DNA of 64,000 nucleotides from Pseudarthrobacter enclensis (GTDB lineage: Bacteria > Actinomycetota > Actinomycetes > Actinomycetales > Micrococcaceae), in NCBI RefSeq assembly GCF_001457025.1, contig NZ_KQ758607.1:1-64000 (forward strand), in the 5' to 3' direction. Position 1 is the first letter of the stretch. The number at the start of each line of letters is the position of its first letter. The notes under the pieces were generated by a model. That model was given only the letters and a program-made list of their open reading frames with translations, was not told the DNA's origin and ran no database searches. The translations under genes and the position numbers were made by a program. Below, one piece after another: positions 9,521 to 19,792 of this stretch.

Positions 9521-10800
9521 TGCACCCCCGCCGCCCCGCGGCCCGACGCCGTCCCGTGTCCGCCGCGTTCCTCGCCGCTGCCCTGGTCCTCTCCGTGTCC
9601 GCCTGTTCCGGCGTCACCGGCAACGCCCGGGTGGAAACAGTTGAGGCCTCCGGCGACGGCATCCTCCGGGTCGGGCTGATCCTGGACAACACCGGCGACA
9701 GCAGCTTCCTCAACGATTCCCAGCGTGCTGCGGCCGAGCTTGCGGTCAGGGAGATCAACGCATCCGGCGGCCACAAGGGCCGGCCGGTGGAGCTCCTGCC
9801 CGTCCAGGCGGACCAGGACACCGCCATGCAGGCCCACTCCCTGGTCTCCGACAAAGCCGACGTGGTCATCGGTCCCACCGACTCGAGCCATGCCACCGAG
9901 GCCATCGACGTCCTGTCCAGGGCCAGGACCCCGCTCATCTCCCCGGCCAACACCGCGTCCGCGCTCAGCAGCGCCGAGTCCGGCGGCTACTACTTCCGCA
10001 CCGCTGCCGCGGACGTGGCCCAGGGACCGGTCCTCGCCAAGCTCGCCAAGGATGGCGGCGCAGCCACCCTGTCGGTCCTCCATGAGGAGGGCTCGTACGG
10101 GAAGGACGTTTCAGCCGCCGTCGCCGACTCAGCCCGCCAGATCGGCCTGCGCGTGCTGGACAACACCGGGTTCACGCCCGGTGAGGCCGGAACCGCCGCC
10201 CGGACAGCCGCAGGCGCGGCGCCGGATGCCGTCGTCGTGATTGCCCGCGAAGGTGCGCAGGGGGCCTTGGCCGAGCTGAACAATGCAGGGCTTTCCGGGG
10301 CGCGGCTGCTGCTCAGTGACGGCGCCTTCGCCCGGTACGGTTCGAAACTCGGTGCAAAGGCCTTGGACGGGGCCAAGGCGGTGGTGCCCGGGCACCTGCC
10401 CTCAGCCGGCTTCCAGGCCCGGCTGCTTGAGGTGGACCCGGACCTCAGGGACGTTTCCTTCGCAGCCGAAACCTACGACGCAGTGACCCTCGCGGCCTTG
10501 GCCGCGGCGCGGGCGCAGGACGACGCGGGCCGTTCCATCGCCGCCAACCTGGTGGCCGTGTCCGGCGGAACCGGCGCGGACAACTCTTCCGGCGGCGCCC
10601 CGGCGCCCTGCCTCTCCTACAAGGCCTGCGTTCCCGGGCTGGCCTCGGGCGGGGAGGTCAATTACGACGGCGAGTCCGGCCCGGTTGCCTTCGACAGCAA
10701 GGGGGACATCACCACGGCAACATTCACGGTGTTCACCTACGGCAGCGACAACATTCCCGCCGCTACCGGACGCGAGACGGCGGGCCGCGGCGGCAGCTGA
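9520..10800 (+). CDS. Substrate-binding lipoprotein of branched-chain amino acid (LivJ-like) type
   Basis: A 426-residue exported protein with a basic N-terminus, a hydrophobic core and a lipobox LSVSAC, so the mature cysteine is lipid-anchored. The rest is a type-1 periplasmic-binding fold (from RVGLILDNTGDSS through VVIGPTDSSHATEA and FAAETYDAVTLAALAAAR). No permease or ATPase gene is adjacent, so either the transporter lies elsewhere or the protein acts as a sensor. The start is ATG 9520, overlapping the csp stop as ATGA; a GTG lies one codon earlier. Ligand unknown. Confidence 0.82.
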   Translation: MHPRRPAARRRPVSAAFLAAALVLSVSACSGVTGNARVETVEASGDGILRVGLILDNTGDSSFLNDSQRAAAELAVREINASGGHKGRPVELLPVQADQDTAMQAHSLVSDKADVVIGPTDSSHATEAIDVLSRARTPLISPANTASALSSAESGGYYFRTAAADVAQGPVLAKLAKDGGAATLSVLHEEGSYGKDVSAAVADSARQIGLRVLDNTGFTPGEAGTAARTAAGAAPDAVVVIAREGAQGALAELNNAGLSGARLLLSDGAFARYGSKLGAKALDGAKAVVPGHLPSAGFQARLLEVDPDLRDVSFAAETYDAVTLAALAAARAQDDAGRSIAANLVAVSGGTGADNSSGGAPAPCLSYKACVPGLASGGEVNYDGESGPVAFDSKGDITTATFTVFTYGSDNIPAATGRETAGRGGS

Positions 10801-10851
10801 TCGCCCTCGGCGAAGCGCAGCCCGCAAACCCGCGGAAGGGCGCCCCGGTCG

Positions 10852-10878
10852 CTTGCACTCTCACCGGGGGAGTGCTAA
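10852..10878 (+). promoter_or_regulatory. CIRCE operator 1 (HrcA site)
   Basis: CTTGCACTC, a 9-bp spacer, then GAGTGCTAA. The spacing and arms are those of CIRCE, the operator of the heat-shock repressor HrcA. One arm base departs from the consensus TTAGCACTC. Confidence 0.88.
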
Positions 10879-10886
10879 TTATTGAC

Positions 10887-10913
10887 TTAGCACTCTGACG
10901 CACCGACTGCTAA
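10887..10913 (+). promoter_or_regulatory. CIRCE operator 2, with overlapping -35-like TTGACT
   Basis: TTAGCACTC, a 9-bp spacer, then GACTGCTAA (one mismatch in the right arm). It starts 8 bp after operator 1. TTGACT at 10882-10887 reads as a -35 element, so HrcA bound here would block the promoter. The groEL coding region starts about 180 bp downstream. Confidence 0.85.
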
Positions 10914-12719
<1,806 letters not shown>

Positions 12720-12759
12720 GCCTCCCGGCCGGGACCTGTCCCGCCAGTAGCACCACCAG

Positions 12760-12793
12760 AAAGCGGCCCCCTCCTGGGAGGGGGCCGCTTTTT
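12760..12793 (+). terminator. Rho-independent terminator after groEL
   Basis: A GC-rich stem (AAGCGGCCCCCTCC paired with GGAGGGGGCCGCTT) is followed by a run of T. The A-run on the other side may let it also stop transcripts from the convergent sugar-binding gene. Confidence 0.9.
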
Positions 12794-12824
12794 GGTCTGC
12801 CGGGTAATGCCGGGTACCGCCGGG

Positions 12825-14135
12825 CTACTTCCTGGCGCTGGCGAGCATCCCTTCGACTTCCTGCTTGAAAGCCTCCGCCGCGGCCTGCGGCGTCAGGCGG
12901 TCATACAGGACTTCATCGGTGTAGCGCTTGATGACGTTCTGTACGCTGCCGGCACCGACGGGTGGAACCGGCGGAGCGTCCTTGATGTCCGGGGCGATCT
13001 CCTTCAGGAACGACACCACGGTGGTGTCGGCCGGCTTGAGGCTGGGCGTGATGCTTTCGACGATCGCGGAGTTGGTGGGGACGCCACGGTCCGTCATCAG
13101 GATGGCTCCCGCCTCCGGGCTGTTGGTGAGGTAGTCGATGAAGGTGGCGGCTTCCTTGGCGTGCTTGGACCGCGACGAAGCCGACCAGAACATCGTGGGC
13201 TTGTAGTACATGCCGTTACCTGCCGCGGTACCGTCCCCGCTCGGGGCGCGGAGCATCTTGATGGGGCTGCCCGTGGTGGATTCCAGGGAGCCCAGCTGGT
13301 TGGTCCACCACCAGGCCATGCCCACCCGGTTGGTGCCGAACAGGCTTTCCTCCAGGCCGGCGCCCGCGTCTTCGGTGGCTATGGTGGCCGGAGGGCTGGC
13401 CTTGGAGTCCCGCTGTTCCCTCAGCCGCTCCCAGAAGGACGCGGCGGTTGCGGTGTCGAAGTCCAGTTTTCCGTCGTCCGAGTACAGGTTCTGCCCGTGC
13501 TGCCGGAGCCAGATGATGAGGTCAGCCTCGTTGGAGCCGTAGGCCGCACCATACGTCTTGCCGTCGCCGGATGCACTGATTTTCGCAGCGATGTCCTTGA
13601 AGTCGTCCCACGTCCACTTCGTGTCATCGGGCAACGGCACGTTTGCGGCCTCGAAGACCTTGGTGTTGGCCATGATCACATATGCGTTCTGGCCGGTGCT
13701 CAGGCCATACTGCGCGCCGTCGTACTGGCCCGAGGCGAGGGCTTCCTTATCCAGCTTGGAGGTGTCGATGCCGTCCTGCTTGGACAGGTCCAGGAGGGCT
13801 CCGCGGCCGCCGTACTCGGCAATGTACTTCTGGTCCATCTGGATGATGTCCGGAGCATCGTTGGCCGCGGTCTTGGTGGCCAGTTTGTCCCAGTAGCCGC
13901 CCCACTCGCCGGGTTCTGACTCGATCTTGATGTTGGGATGGGAGGCCTCGAAGGCGTCGATGACCTTTTCGGTCTGGGCGTTGAGGTACTCGTTTCCCCA
14001 CCAGGCGAAGCGCAGCGTCACCTCGCCGTCGCTGCCGGAGCCGCCGGATGCGCCGCAGCCCGTCGCCAGCAGGGAGATGGCCAGGGCTGCGGCACCCAGC
14101 TGGAACCGCCGCCGGCTTACGGTTGGAATCGTCAT
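12825..14135 (-). CDS. Extracellular sugar-binding lipoprotein of an ABC transporter (SBP family 1)
   Basis: A 436-residue solute receptor for a carbohydrate importer. The signal begins with a twin-arginine-like SRRRFQLG and ends in a lipobox LLATGC, suggesting Tat-type export and lipid anchoring. The mature part opens VTLRFAWWGNEYLNAQTEKVIDAFE and contains YGLSTGQNAYVIMANTKVFE and TFIDYLTNSPEAGAILMTDRG, typical of family 1 SBPs. No permease genes adjoin it. Two LacI-type operators lie 74 and 144 bp upstream, so sugar-responsive repression is likely. The sugar cannot be deduced. ATG 14135 was chosen; the upstream open frame lacks a signal peptide. Confidence 0.88.
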   Translation of the reverse strand: MTIPTVSRRRFQLGAAALAISLLATGCGASGGSGSDGEVTLRFAWWGNEYLNAQTEKVIDAFEASHPNIKIESEPGEWGGYWDKLATKTAANDAPDIIQMDQKYIAEYGGRGALLDLSKQDGIDTSKLDKEALASGQYDGAQYGLSTGQNAYVIMANTKVFEAANVPLPDDTKWTWDDFKDIAAKISASGDGKTYGAAYGSNEADLIIWLRQHGQNLYSDDGKLDFDTATAASFWERLREQRDSKASPPATIATEDAGAGLEESLFGTNRVGMAWWWTNQLGSLESTTGSPIKMLRAPSGDGTAAGNGMYYKPTMFWSASSRSKHAKEAATFIDYLTNSPEAGAILMTDRGVPTNSAIVESITPSLKPADTTVVSFLKEIAPDIKDAPPVPPVGAGSVQNVIKRYTDEVLYDRLTPQAAAEAFKQEVEGMLASARK

Positions 14136-14208
14136 TGATGTGCCTTCCACGAAATATCGGATGCGCTGTCCACGGGTTCCGGAGGCATCCTTGCTGCCGG
14201 CCACCCGT

Positions 14209-14228
14209 ATGAGAAAGCGTTTTCTCAT
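14209..14228 (-). promoter_or_regulatory. LacI-family operator candidate 1
   Basis: ATGAGAAAGCGTTTTCTCAT is a near-perfect 20-bp palindrome (one mismatch) with the central CG typical of LacI/GalR-family sites. It lies 74 bp upstream of the sugar-binding gene. Confidence 0.65.
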
Positions 14229-14278
14229 TGTGTATAAGTGATTCTGTCCCTGCCGGGTGCTGGCAGTCAAGGCTTTTC

Positions 14279-14292
14279 GGTAAACGCTTTCC
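14279..14292 (-). promoter_or_regulatory. LacI-family operator candidate 2
   Basis: On the minus strand GGAAAGCGTTTACC has the central GCG and A-rich/T-rich arms of LacI-family operators. It lies 50 bp from candidate 1 in the same divergent region, which would allow looping or cooperative binding. It could also affect the RNase H gene at 14352. Confidence 0.5.
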
Positions 14293-14351
14293 ATGGAAGG
14301 CTGCGCAGGGGTGGCACCGGTATTGCCGGTCCTGTCTGGCAGGATGGATTG

Positions 14352-15395
14352 GTGACGATTACTGCAGCGGCTGACGGTTCGGCCTTGGGAAACCCCGGCC
14401 CGGCCGGATGGGCCTGGTATGTGAATGACGATTGCTGGCGGGCCGGCGGCTGGCCGCATGGAACCAACAACCAGGGCGAATTGATGGCGGTCCTTGACCT
14501 GCTCCGTGCCACTGCGCATGTACCGCAGGAGGACCTGCGGATCCTGTGTGACAGCCAGTACGTCATCAACTCCATCACCAAGTGGATGCCGGGCTGGAAG
14601 CGCAAGGGCTGGCGCAAAGCCGATGGCAAGCCTGTGCTCAACGTTGAGCTGCTGAAGGAACTGGACCGGGAACTCTCCGGACGCAAATACACCTTCGAAT
14701 GGGTCAAAGGCCACGCCGGCCACGACCTGAACGAAGCTGCCGACGAGCGCGCCCGGGCTGCAGCAACCGCTTACCAGCAGGGCGTGGCCGCCCGTTCGGG
14801 CCCGGGGTTCCAGCCGGCCCGCCCGGAGTCTGCACGGCCGGCGGCCGCCGCCCGCCCGGAGGCCGGCCCTGGGCCGCTCGCGGCCGGCGAATCACACACC
14901 AGCGCCAGCCCCGCCCGGCAACAGCCGGTGGCCCCGTCCCGGAACGCCGTGGCGGAACCGGACCTCTTCAGCCAGCCGGATCCCTTCAGTGAACCGGACC
15001 TTTTCAGTGAGCTGGAAAGTGAAGCCTTCGCAGGTGAAGCGGGCTCGGCTGATGCCCCGGCAGAGGCCCAGGTTGAGGAGTTGGAGCGGGAACTGCTTGG
15101 CCCGCTGGTCCGCGGGGACATCGGGCGCACCGCCGTCCTGCTGCACCCCGACTTCATGGAGATTGGCAGCTCGGGCCGGGTCTGGACCCGGGATGCCATG
15201 ATGATGGCGCTGGAGGAGGACCCGGGGGAGCGGACAGACATCGAGATCCTCGGCGCGGACCGCATAGGCACCAGCGCAGTCCTGCTGACGTACCGCAGCT
15301 TTGCCCGCGCCGGCACGACCCTCCGCAGTTCACTCTGGGTGCTTGACGGTGGCCGCTGGCGGCTGCGGTTCCACCAGGGCACGCCAGAGGCATAA
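14352..15395 (+). CDS. RNase HI fused to a C-terminal DUF4440 (NTF2-like) domain
   Basis: A 347-residue two-domain protein. Residues 1-145 are a complete RNase HI that cleaves the RNA strand of RNA-DNA hybrids: Asp8, Glu43, Asp67 and Asp131 fill the catalytic positions, and His121 lies in VKGHAGH. A low-complexity linker (about 146-240) contains three repeats of the form DLFSQPDPFSEPDLFSE. The last 105 residues are DUF4440, an NTF2-like fold with LLHPDFMEIGSSGRVWTRDAM. GTG 14352 is preceded by GGATGGATT; the upstream open frame has no homology. The fusion is unusual; what DUF4440 contributes is unknown. Confidence 0.88.
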   Translation: MTITAAADGSALGNPGPAGWAWYVNDDCWRAGGWPHGTNNQGELMAVLDLLRATAHVPQEDLRILCDSQYVINSITKWMPGWKRKGWRKADGKPVLNVELLKELDRELSGRKYTFEWVKGHAGHDLNEAADERARAAATAYQQGVAARSGPGFQPARPESARPAAAARPEAGPGPLAAGESHTSASPARQQPVAPSRNAVAEPDLFSQPDPFSEPDLFSELESEAFAGEAGSADAPAEAQVEELERELLGPLVRGDIGRTAVLLHPDFMEIGSSGRVWTRDAMMMALEEDPGERTDIEILGADRIGTSAVLLTYRSFARAGTTLRSSLWVLDGGRWRLRFHQGTPEA

Positions 15396-15413
15396 GCCGC
15401 GCGGCACAGCCGC

Positions 15414-15701
15414 TCAGCTGAAGCGCTGGGTGTTGCCCTGCTCCGCTTGGGCGTAGGTTGCCGCCGCGGATGCAAGGGCGGCATTGATGGAAGCGAGGGA
15501 GGCCTCCACCCTGCCTTGGGTGATGGTCCATTCGGTGATCAGCGCCTGGAAGTTCGTGGCTGCTGCGCCGCGCCAGGAGCCCTGCAGTTCATCCAGTCCC
15601 CGCTTCATGGCCTGCACGTCGGTGCTGATCCGGTCCACGGTGGCCTGGACGTTGGCGGACTTCAGTTGAAGGAGTTCGGTGTCAACGGAAATGATGCTCA
15701 T
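15414..15701 (-). CDS. WXG100 (ESAT-6-like) protein
   Basis: A 95-residue helical-hairpin protein. Trp43-Arg-Gly45 in the turn is the WXG motif, and the length is right for the WXG100 family secreted by ESX/type VII systems. GAAAGG precedes ATG 15701. No EccC ATPase, partner Esx gene or other ESX component lies in this window, so it is an orphan here. Its stop lies 18 bp from the convergent RNase H gene. Confidence 0.85.
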   Translation of the reverse strand: MSIISVDTELLQLKSANVQATVDRISTDVQAMKRGLDELQGSWRGAAATNFQALITEWTITQGRVEASLASINAALASAAATYAQAEQGNTQRFS

Positions 15702-15809
15702 GGCCGTGCCTTTCGCTCTCAGCGGGCAGCCCTGCCGCCCCGGCCCGGCCTTTCCGGACCTCTGACACGAGCCTAGGGACGGCCCGGCGGGGCGGACCAC
15801 GGGCACAGG

Positions 15810-17285
15810 TTATATGTGGATAACCCTGCCGTCGGCCTCCTCGGCGGGGGCCGCTGCCGGTGCCTCGCTGCGGTGCGGAAGGCTGACCACCATGGTGGCG
15901 CCGCCGCCGTCGGTCTCCTGGACACGGACCGAGCCGCCGTGCGAGCCGACGATGGCAGCAACGATGGCAAGGCCCAGCCCGCTGCCCCCGGTGTCGCGGG
16001 TGCGGGAAGTGTCGGCACGGTAGAAGCGCTCAAAAACCTTGGAAGCGTCCTCCTCGGAGATGCCCGGGCCATGGTCCCGCACCTCCAGCACCGAACGTTC
16101 AAGCCCGTCCAGGGTGCGCACGCCGACGGCAAGCTCAATCGGGCTGCCCTCCGGGGTGTAGCGCAGGGCGTTGCCCACGAGGTTGCCCACCACCTGGCGC
16201 AGCTTGGCTTCGTCGCCGAGTACCGGGGCCGGTGACGCCTGGCGTCCGTCCAGCCCCGTCAGGGTGATGGTCCGGGAGCGGTCGCTTGCCTGGGTATCCA
16301 CCACGGCATCATGGGCGATCAGTTGCAGGTCCACGGGCTTCTGCTGCAGGGGACGCTGTTCGTCCAGCCGCGCCAGCAGGAGGAGGTCCTCCACCATGGA
16401 GCCCATCCGCTTGGCTTCGCTCTCGATCCTGCCCATCGCGGTGGCAACATCCTCATCCGTGGTGAGCGCTCCGTGGCGGTACAGCTCGGAGAACCCGCGG
16501 ATGGTGACCAGCGGTGTGCGCAGCTCATGGGAAGCATCCGCGGCGAACCGGCGCATCCGGGCCTCCGACGCCGTGCGGGCGGCAAAGGCGGTTTCGATGT
16601 GGGCGAGCATGGCGTTAAGCGAGCTGCTCAGCCTGCCCAGCTCTGTGGCCGGGTTCTCCACGTCGACGCGGCGTGAGAGGTCGCCTGCGGCAATGGCGGC
16701 GGCGGTCTTCTCCACCCGCGCCAGGGGGCGGAATGCCCGGGACACGGTCCAGCTGGCAATCAGTGAGGCCAGGAGCAGGGTGAGCAGGCCGACGCCGGTG
16801 ACCACCAGCGTGGCATGCTTGAGGACGTCGTCCACGCCCTCCAGCGGCAGGCCGATCAGTACGACGGCGGGCTGGCCGTTGGCCTGGACGTCCACCGCGA
16901 CGACCCGCCAGTTCTCGCCGTCAGTTCCGCCCACCTGGAAAGGTACGCGGCCGCGGGCCTGGGCCTGTTCAGGGGTGATGGAACTGACAGCGGGATGATT
17001 GTCCGGATCGCCGCCCAGCCTTAGGGCCTGCTGGCCCGGGCTGAACAGGAGCAGGGAGTAATCGGTGGGAACCTCGGGGCTGGTGGCTTGGAGCTGGGAG
17101 AACGACTGTTGCTTGACAGCCAGCACCACGGCGGCGTTGAGCTTGTCGTCCACCTGCCCCTGGAGGTAGCTGTGCAGCAGCGTCAGTGTTCCCGCCCCGG
17201 TCACTGTCAGGGCGACAATCAACAGTGCCATGATCATGGCCACCAGCTGTGTCCTCAAGGACGAGGACTTCCACCGTTCCAGCAA
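15810..17285 (-). CDS. Sensor histidine kinase
   Basis: A 491-residue membrane kinase that signals to the response regulator encoded just upstream. Order: membrane helix 1 (about 14-38), extracytoplasmic sensor region (39-157), helix 2 (158-180), HAMP (181-235), HisKA with phospho-acceptor His253 (ASHELRTP), then the ATPase domain with Asn372, DHGPG (404-408) and GGSGLGLA (433-440). TTG 17285 is two bases after the regulator stop, so translation is coupled. The signal is unknown; actinobacterial relatives include TcrY/MtrB-like kinases. Confidence 0.92.
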   Translation of the reverse strand: MLERWKSSSLRTQLVAMIMALLIVALTVTGAGTLTLLHSYLQGQVDDKLNAAVVLAVKQQSFSQLQATSPEVPTDYSLLLFSPGQQALRLGGDPDNHPAVSSITPEQAQARGRVPFQVGGTDGENWRVVAVDVQANGQPAVVLIGLPLEGVDDVLKHATLVVTGVGLLTLLLASLIASWTVSRAFRPLARVEKTAAAIAAGDLSRRVDVENPATELGRLSSSLNAMLAHIETAFAARTASEARMRRFAADASHELRTPLVTIRGFSELYRHGALTTDEDVATAMGRIESEAKRMGSMVEDLLLLARLDEQRPLQQKPVDLQLIAHDAVVDTQASDRSRTITLTGLDGRQASPAPVLGDEAKLRQVVGNLVGNALRYTPEGSPIELAVGVRTLDGLERSVLEVRDHGPGISEEDASKVFERFYRADTSRTRDTGGSGLGLAIVAAIVGSHGGSVRVQETDGGGATMVVSLPHRSEAPAAAPAEEADGRVIHI

Positions 17286-17287
17286 GG

Positions 17288-17998
17288 TCAGCGCTTTTCT
17301 GCCGTCCGGAGCACGTAACCGACGCCGCGCTTGGTCTGGATCAGGGCCGGGGCCTCGGGGTCGATGTCCACTTTGCGGCGCAGGTAGGAAATGTAGGATT
17401 CCACGATCGAGGCATCACCGTTGAAGTCGTACTCCCAGACGTGATCGAGGATCTGGGACTTGGACAGGACCCTGTTGGGGTTGAGCATCAGGTAGCGGAG
17501 CAGCTTGAACTCGGTGGGGGAGAGCTCAATGACCGTCCCGCCCCGGCGCACCTCGTGGGCGTCGTCGTCGAGCTCCAGATCGCCCACCCGGATGACGGCG
17601 TCGTCGTCCAGGAGCGGCTGGGTGCGGCGGAGGACCGCGCGGATGCGGGCCACTACCTCGTCAAGGCTGAAGGGTTTGGTGACGTAATCGTCCCCGCCGA
17701 CCGTCAGGCCGGTGACCTTGTCCTCGGTATCGTCCTTGGCCGTCAGGAAGAGCACCGGGAAATGCTTCCCGGAAGCGCGCAGTCTGCGGGTCACGGTGAA
17801 GCCGTCCATGTCCGGGAGCATGACGTCCAGGACGGCAAGGTCCGGAGCATGCGTATCCGCAGCGGCCAGTGCGTCCCGGCCGTTGGCGGCGGACACCACT
17901 TCGAAGCCGGCGAACCGCAGGGAGGTGGAAAGCAGTTCGCGGATGTTGGGTTCGTCATCAACAACGAGGAGCTTCGCTTCGGGGCCGTTCTTGTTCAT
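17288..17998 (-). CDS. OmpR-family response regulator
   Basis: A 236-residue two-domain regulator. The receiver has acidic residues Asp14 and Asp15, phospho-acceptor Asp58, Thr86 and Lys108. The C-terminal winged helix ends in SYISYLRRKVDIDPEAP and KRGVGYVLRTA. ATG 17998 follows GGGAG. It forms an operon with the histidine kinase. A 7-bp inverted repeat (18011-18027) lies just upstream and may be a self-regulatory site. Confidence 0.93.
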   Translation of the reverse strand: MNKNGPEAKLLVVDDEPNIRELLSTSLRFAGFEVVSAANGRDALAAADTHAPDLAVLDVMLPDMDGFTVTRRLRASGKHFPVLFLTAKDDTEDKVTGLTVGGDDYVTKPFSLDEVVARIRAVLRRTQPLLDDDAVIRVGDLELDDDAHEVRRGGTVIELSPTEFKLLRYLMLNPNRVLSKSQILDHVWEYDFNGDASIVESYISYLRRKVDIDPEAPALIQTKRGVGYVLRTAEKR

Positions 17999-18321
17999 GC
18001 TCCCATCATGCTCCCAGTCTCTGGGAGTTGTCTGGATGTTCCATGGAAGAATGTTGCGTATTGCTGCGGCCCTCCCCGCCGGTTTAGGTAGCCCCTGCAG
18101 CACCGGCAGACCTGCCCAGGCCGGGCCGCCGCAAGGGTTGCACGCCCCCTGCATTTCCGGCGCCGCCCCCTTATTCCGGCCTCCGCCGTCCGCCTGCTAC
18201 CCCGGCTGGCCGGCGGCTTCCCCCCAAGCGGCGGAAGCCGTTTACTTCGGTTCCCTGGCGGCCATAGTGTTCAGGTCCGGGCGGATTTTCCGCTGCCTGC
18301 GGGACTGGGAGGATGAGCACG
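17999..18321. promoter_or_regulatory. Divergent intergenic region between the two-component system and the polysaccharide deacetylase
   Basis: No gene is seen in these 323 bp. CTCCCAG-TCT-CTGGGAG (18011-18027) is a perfect 7-bp inverted repeat next to the response-regulator start. TTCCATGGAA (18040-18049) is a second small palindrome. On the plus strand TTTACT (18241-18246) and TAGTGT (18265-18270) are spaced 18 bp and could form the deacetylase promoter. Confidence 0.4.
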
Positions 18322-19059
18322 ATGAAGAGCAAAACAGCATCAGTGGCAGCGGCCGCGGCGGCCGTGGTCTTCACCCTGCTGGCCGGGCCCGCCCCCGCGG
18401 CCACCGCCGCCGACGAACCCCTTGTGGGCCTGACGTTCGACGACGGGCCCTCACCCCAGCGCACCGCTTTCGTCCTCGACGTCCTCCGGGATAAAGGCGT
18501 CAAGGCCACGTTCTTCCTCCAGGGTTCGCAGGCGCAGGCCTACCCCGAACTGGTGCGCAGGATCAAAGCCGAGGGGCACGTCATAGGGAACCATTCCTGG
18601 GACCACCCGGACTTCCCCACCATCAGCCAGGCAGAGCAGAGGCAGCAGATCGACCGCACCAACGAGGCCATCAGGGCAGCCACGGGACAGGCGCCCCGCC
18701 TGATGCGCTTCCCGTTCGGCAACAGCACGCCGTATGCGGTGGACTATCTCCGCACCGTCGGCATGACCGGCGGGATCCTTTGGCGCTGGCACATCGGCCA
18801 GCCCGGTGACTTCGAGTGCCCGGGCGCCGCAGGCGTGCAGAAATACGTCCTGGACGAGGCCGCACCCGGCGCGATCATCCTTCTCCACGACGCCGAGGAT
18901 GTCCTGAGCTGCCCGGCGTCCCAGTGGGATTACCTGCCCGCCACCATCGACGCCCTGCGCGCCCGGGGCTACGGGTTCGGTGTGGTGGCCCCGTCGGCTA
19001 CGGCCAACCCCTTGAATGAGGGTTCGCCCGCCGTCGTGGTGGCACCGGCCGGACAGTAA
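18322..19059 (+). CDS. Secreted polysaccharide deacetylase (NodB homology, CE4)
   Basis: A 245-residue exported esterase expected to remove N-acetyl groups from peptidoglycan, chitin or a similar polymer. A signal peptide (MKSKTASVAAAAAAVVF, cleavage near ATA-ADE) precedes the NodB domain. Motifs visible: TFDDGPS (catalytic base and metal Asp), HSWDHPDF (metal histidines), RFPFG, and ILLHDA near the end. ATG 18322 was chosen over 18313 because GGGAGG lies 9 bases upstream of it. It faces away from the adjacent two-component system. Confidence 0.92.
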   Translation: MKSKTASVAAAAAAVVFTLLAGPAPAATAADEPLVGLTFDDGPSPQRTAFVLDVLRDKGVKATFFLQGSQAQAYPELVRRIKAEGHVIGNHSWDHPDFPTISQAEQRQQIDRTNEAIRAATGQAPRLMRFPFGNSTPYAVDYLRTVGMTGGILWRWHIGQPGDFECPGAAGVQKYVLDEAAPGAIILLHDAEDVLSCPASQWDYLPATIDALRARGYGFGVVAPSATANPLNEGSPAVVVAPAGQ

Positions 19060-19060
19060 G

Positions 19061-19561
19061 CTACCAGCCGGCAGTTCCGGGACCGCCCTTGAACGGGCCC
19101 GCCACCCGGCTGGTGATCCAGCCGCCGTAGTACCCGCCGGGCTGTGGCTGTACCTGCTCTCCGTCCACCTCACAGCGGTCCATCGACCCGGGGTAGACGG
19201 CAATCCTGTCCGCCAGGTCCGCGTAGCCGGGCGACGGTTCCGGGTAGAACCAGGCGGCGCGCTCGGCAACCACCCCGCCTCCCCGGACCGCAAGGTACTT
19301 GGCGGTGCCTTTGTACTCGCAGAAACTGCTCCCGGGGGCAGGCTCCAGTGCCCCCGGGATGAATGCTGACCGGGGCAGGTAGTAGACCGGAGGGTGGCTG
19401 GTTTCCAGCACCCGGAGCGAATCCGTGGTGTCGAGGATCAACTCCCCGCCCAGGAAAATCCTGATCCGCTGGGAAGCGGGTTCGACGCGCGGCGGCCGCG
19501 GATAATCCCACACGGACTCCTGCCCGGGGCCGGGCTCTGCCGGCACGATTTTTTTACGCAT
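19061..19561 (-). CDS. DUF427 protein
   Basis: A 166-residue protein of the DUF427 family, a small beta-rich domain of unknown function. The core RIRIFLGGELILDTTDSLRV, YYLPRSAF, CEYKGTAKYLAV and AAWFYPEPSPGYADLADRIA is well conserved. The start ATG 19561 yields a short N-terminal extension before the domain. Its stop meets the stop of the deacetylase gene with a single base between them, so the pair converges without a terminator. Confidence 0.85.
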   Translation of the reverse strand: MRKKIVPAEPGPGQESVWDYPRPPRVEPASQRIRIFLGGELILDTTDSLRVLETSHPPVYYLPRSAFIPGALEPAPGSSFCEYKGTAKYLAVRGGGVVAERAAWFYPEPSPGYADLADRIAVYPGSMDRCEVDGEQVQPQPGGYYGGWITSRVAGPFKGGPGTAGW

Positions 19562-19792
19562 GTGTCCAGTGTGCGGCCGGGCGGACCCATCCGCACCCGG
19601 GAACTCAAATCGCGGCAAGAACGTTAGCCCGCGGGCATCTTCCCCGGTTCGGGAAGCGGGCATACAGTGATGCTTGCCGGGCCAGGGCCCGGCACCAACG
19701 GACCACCGGGAGACCTTTCCTGTTGCCGGTGGCCCCTTCATACAACGGCAGTACCCCACACACTTCCCGGCCATCGAAGGGGATCGACCATC

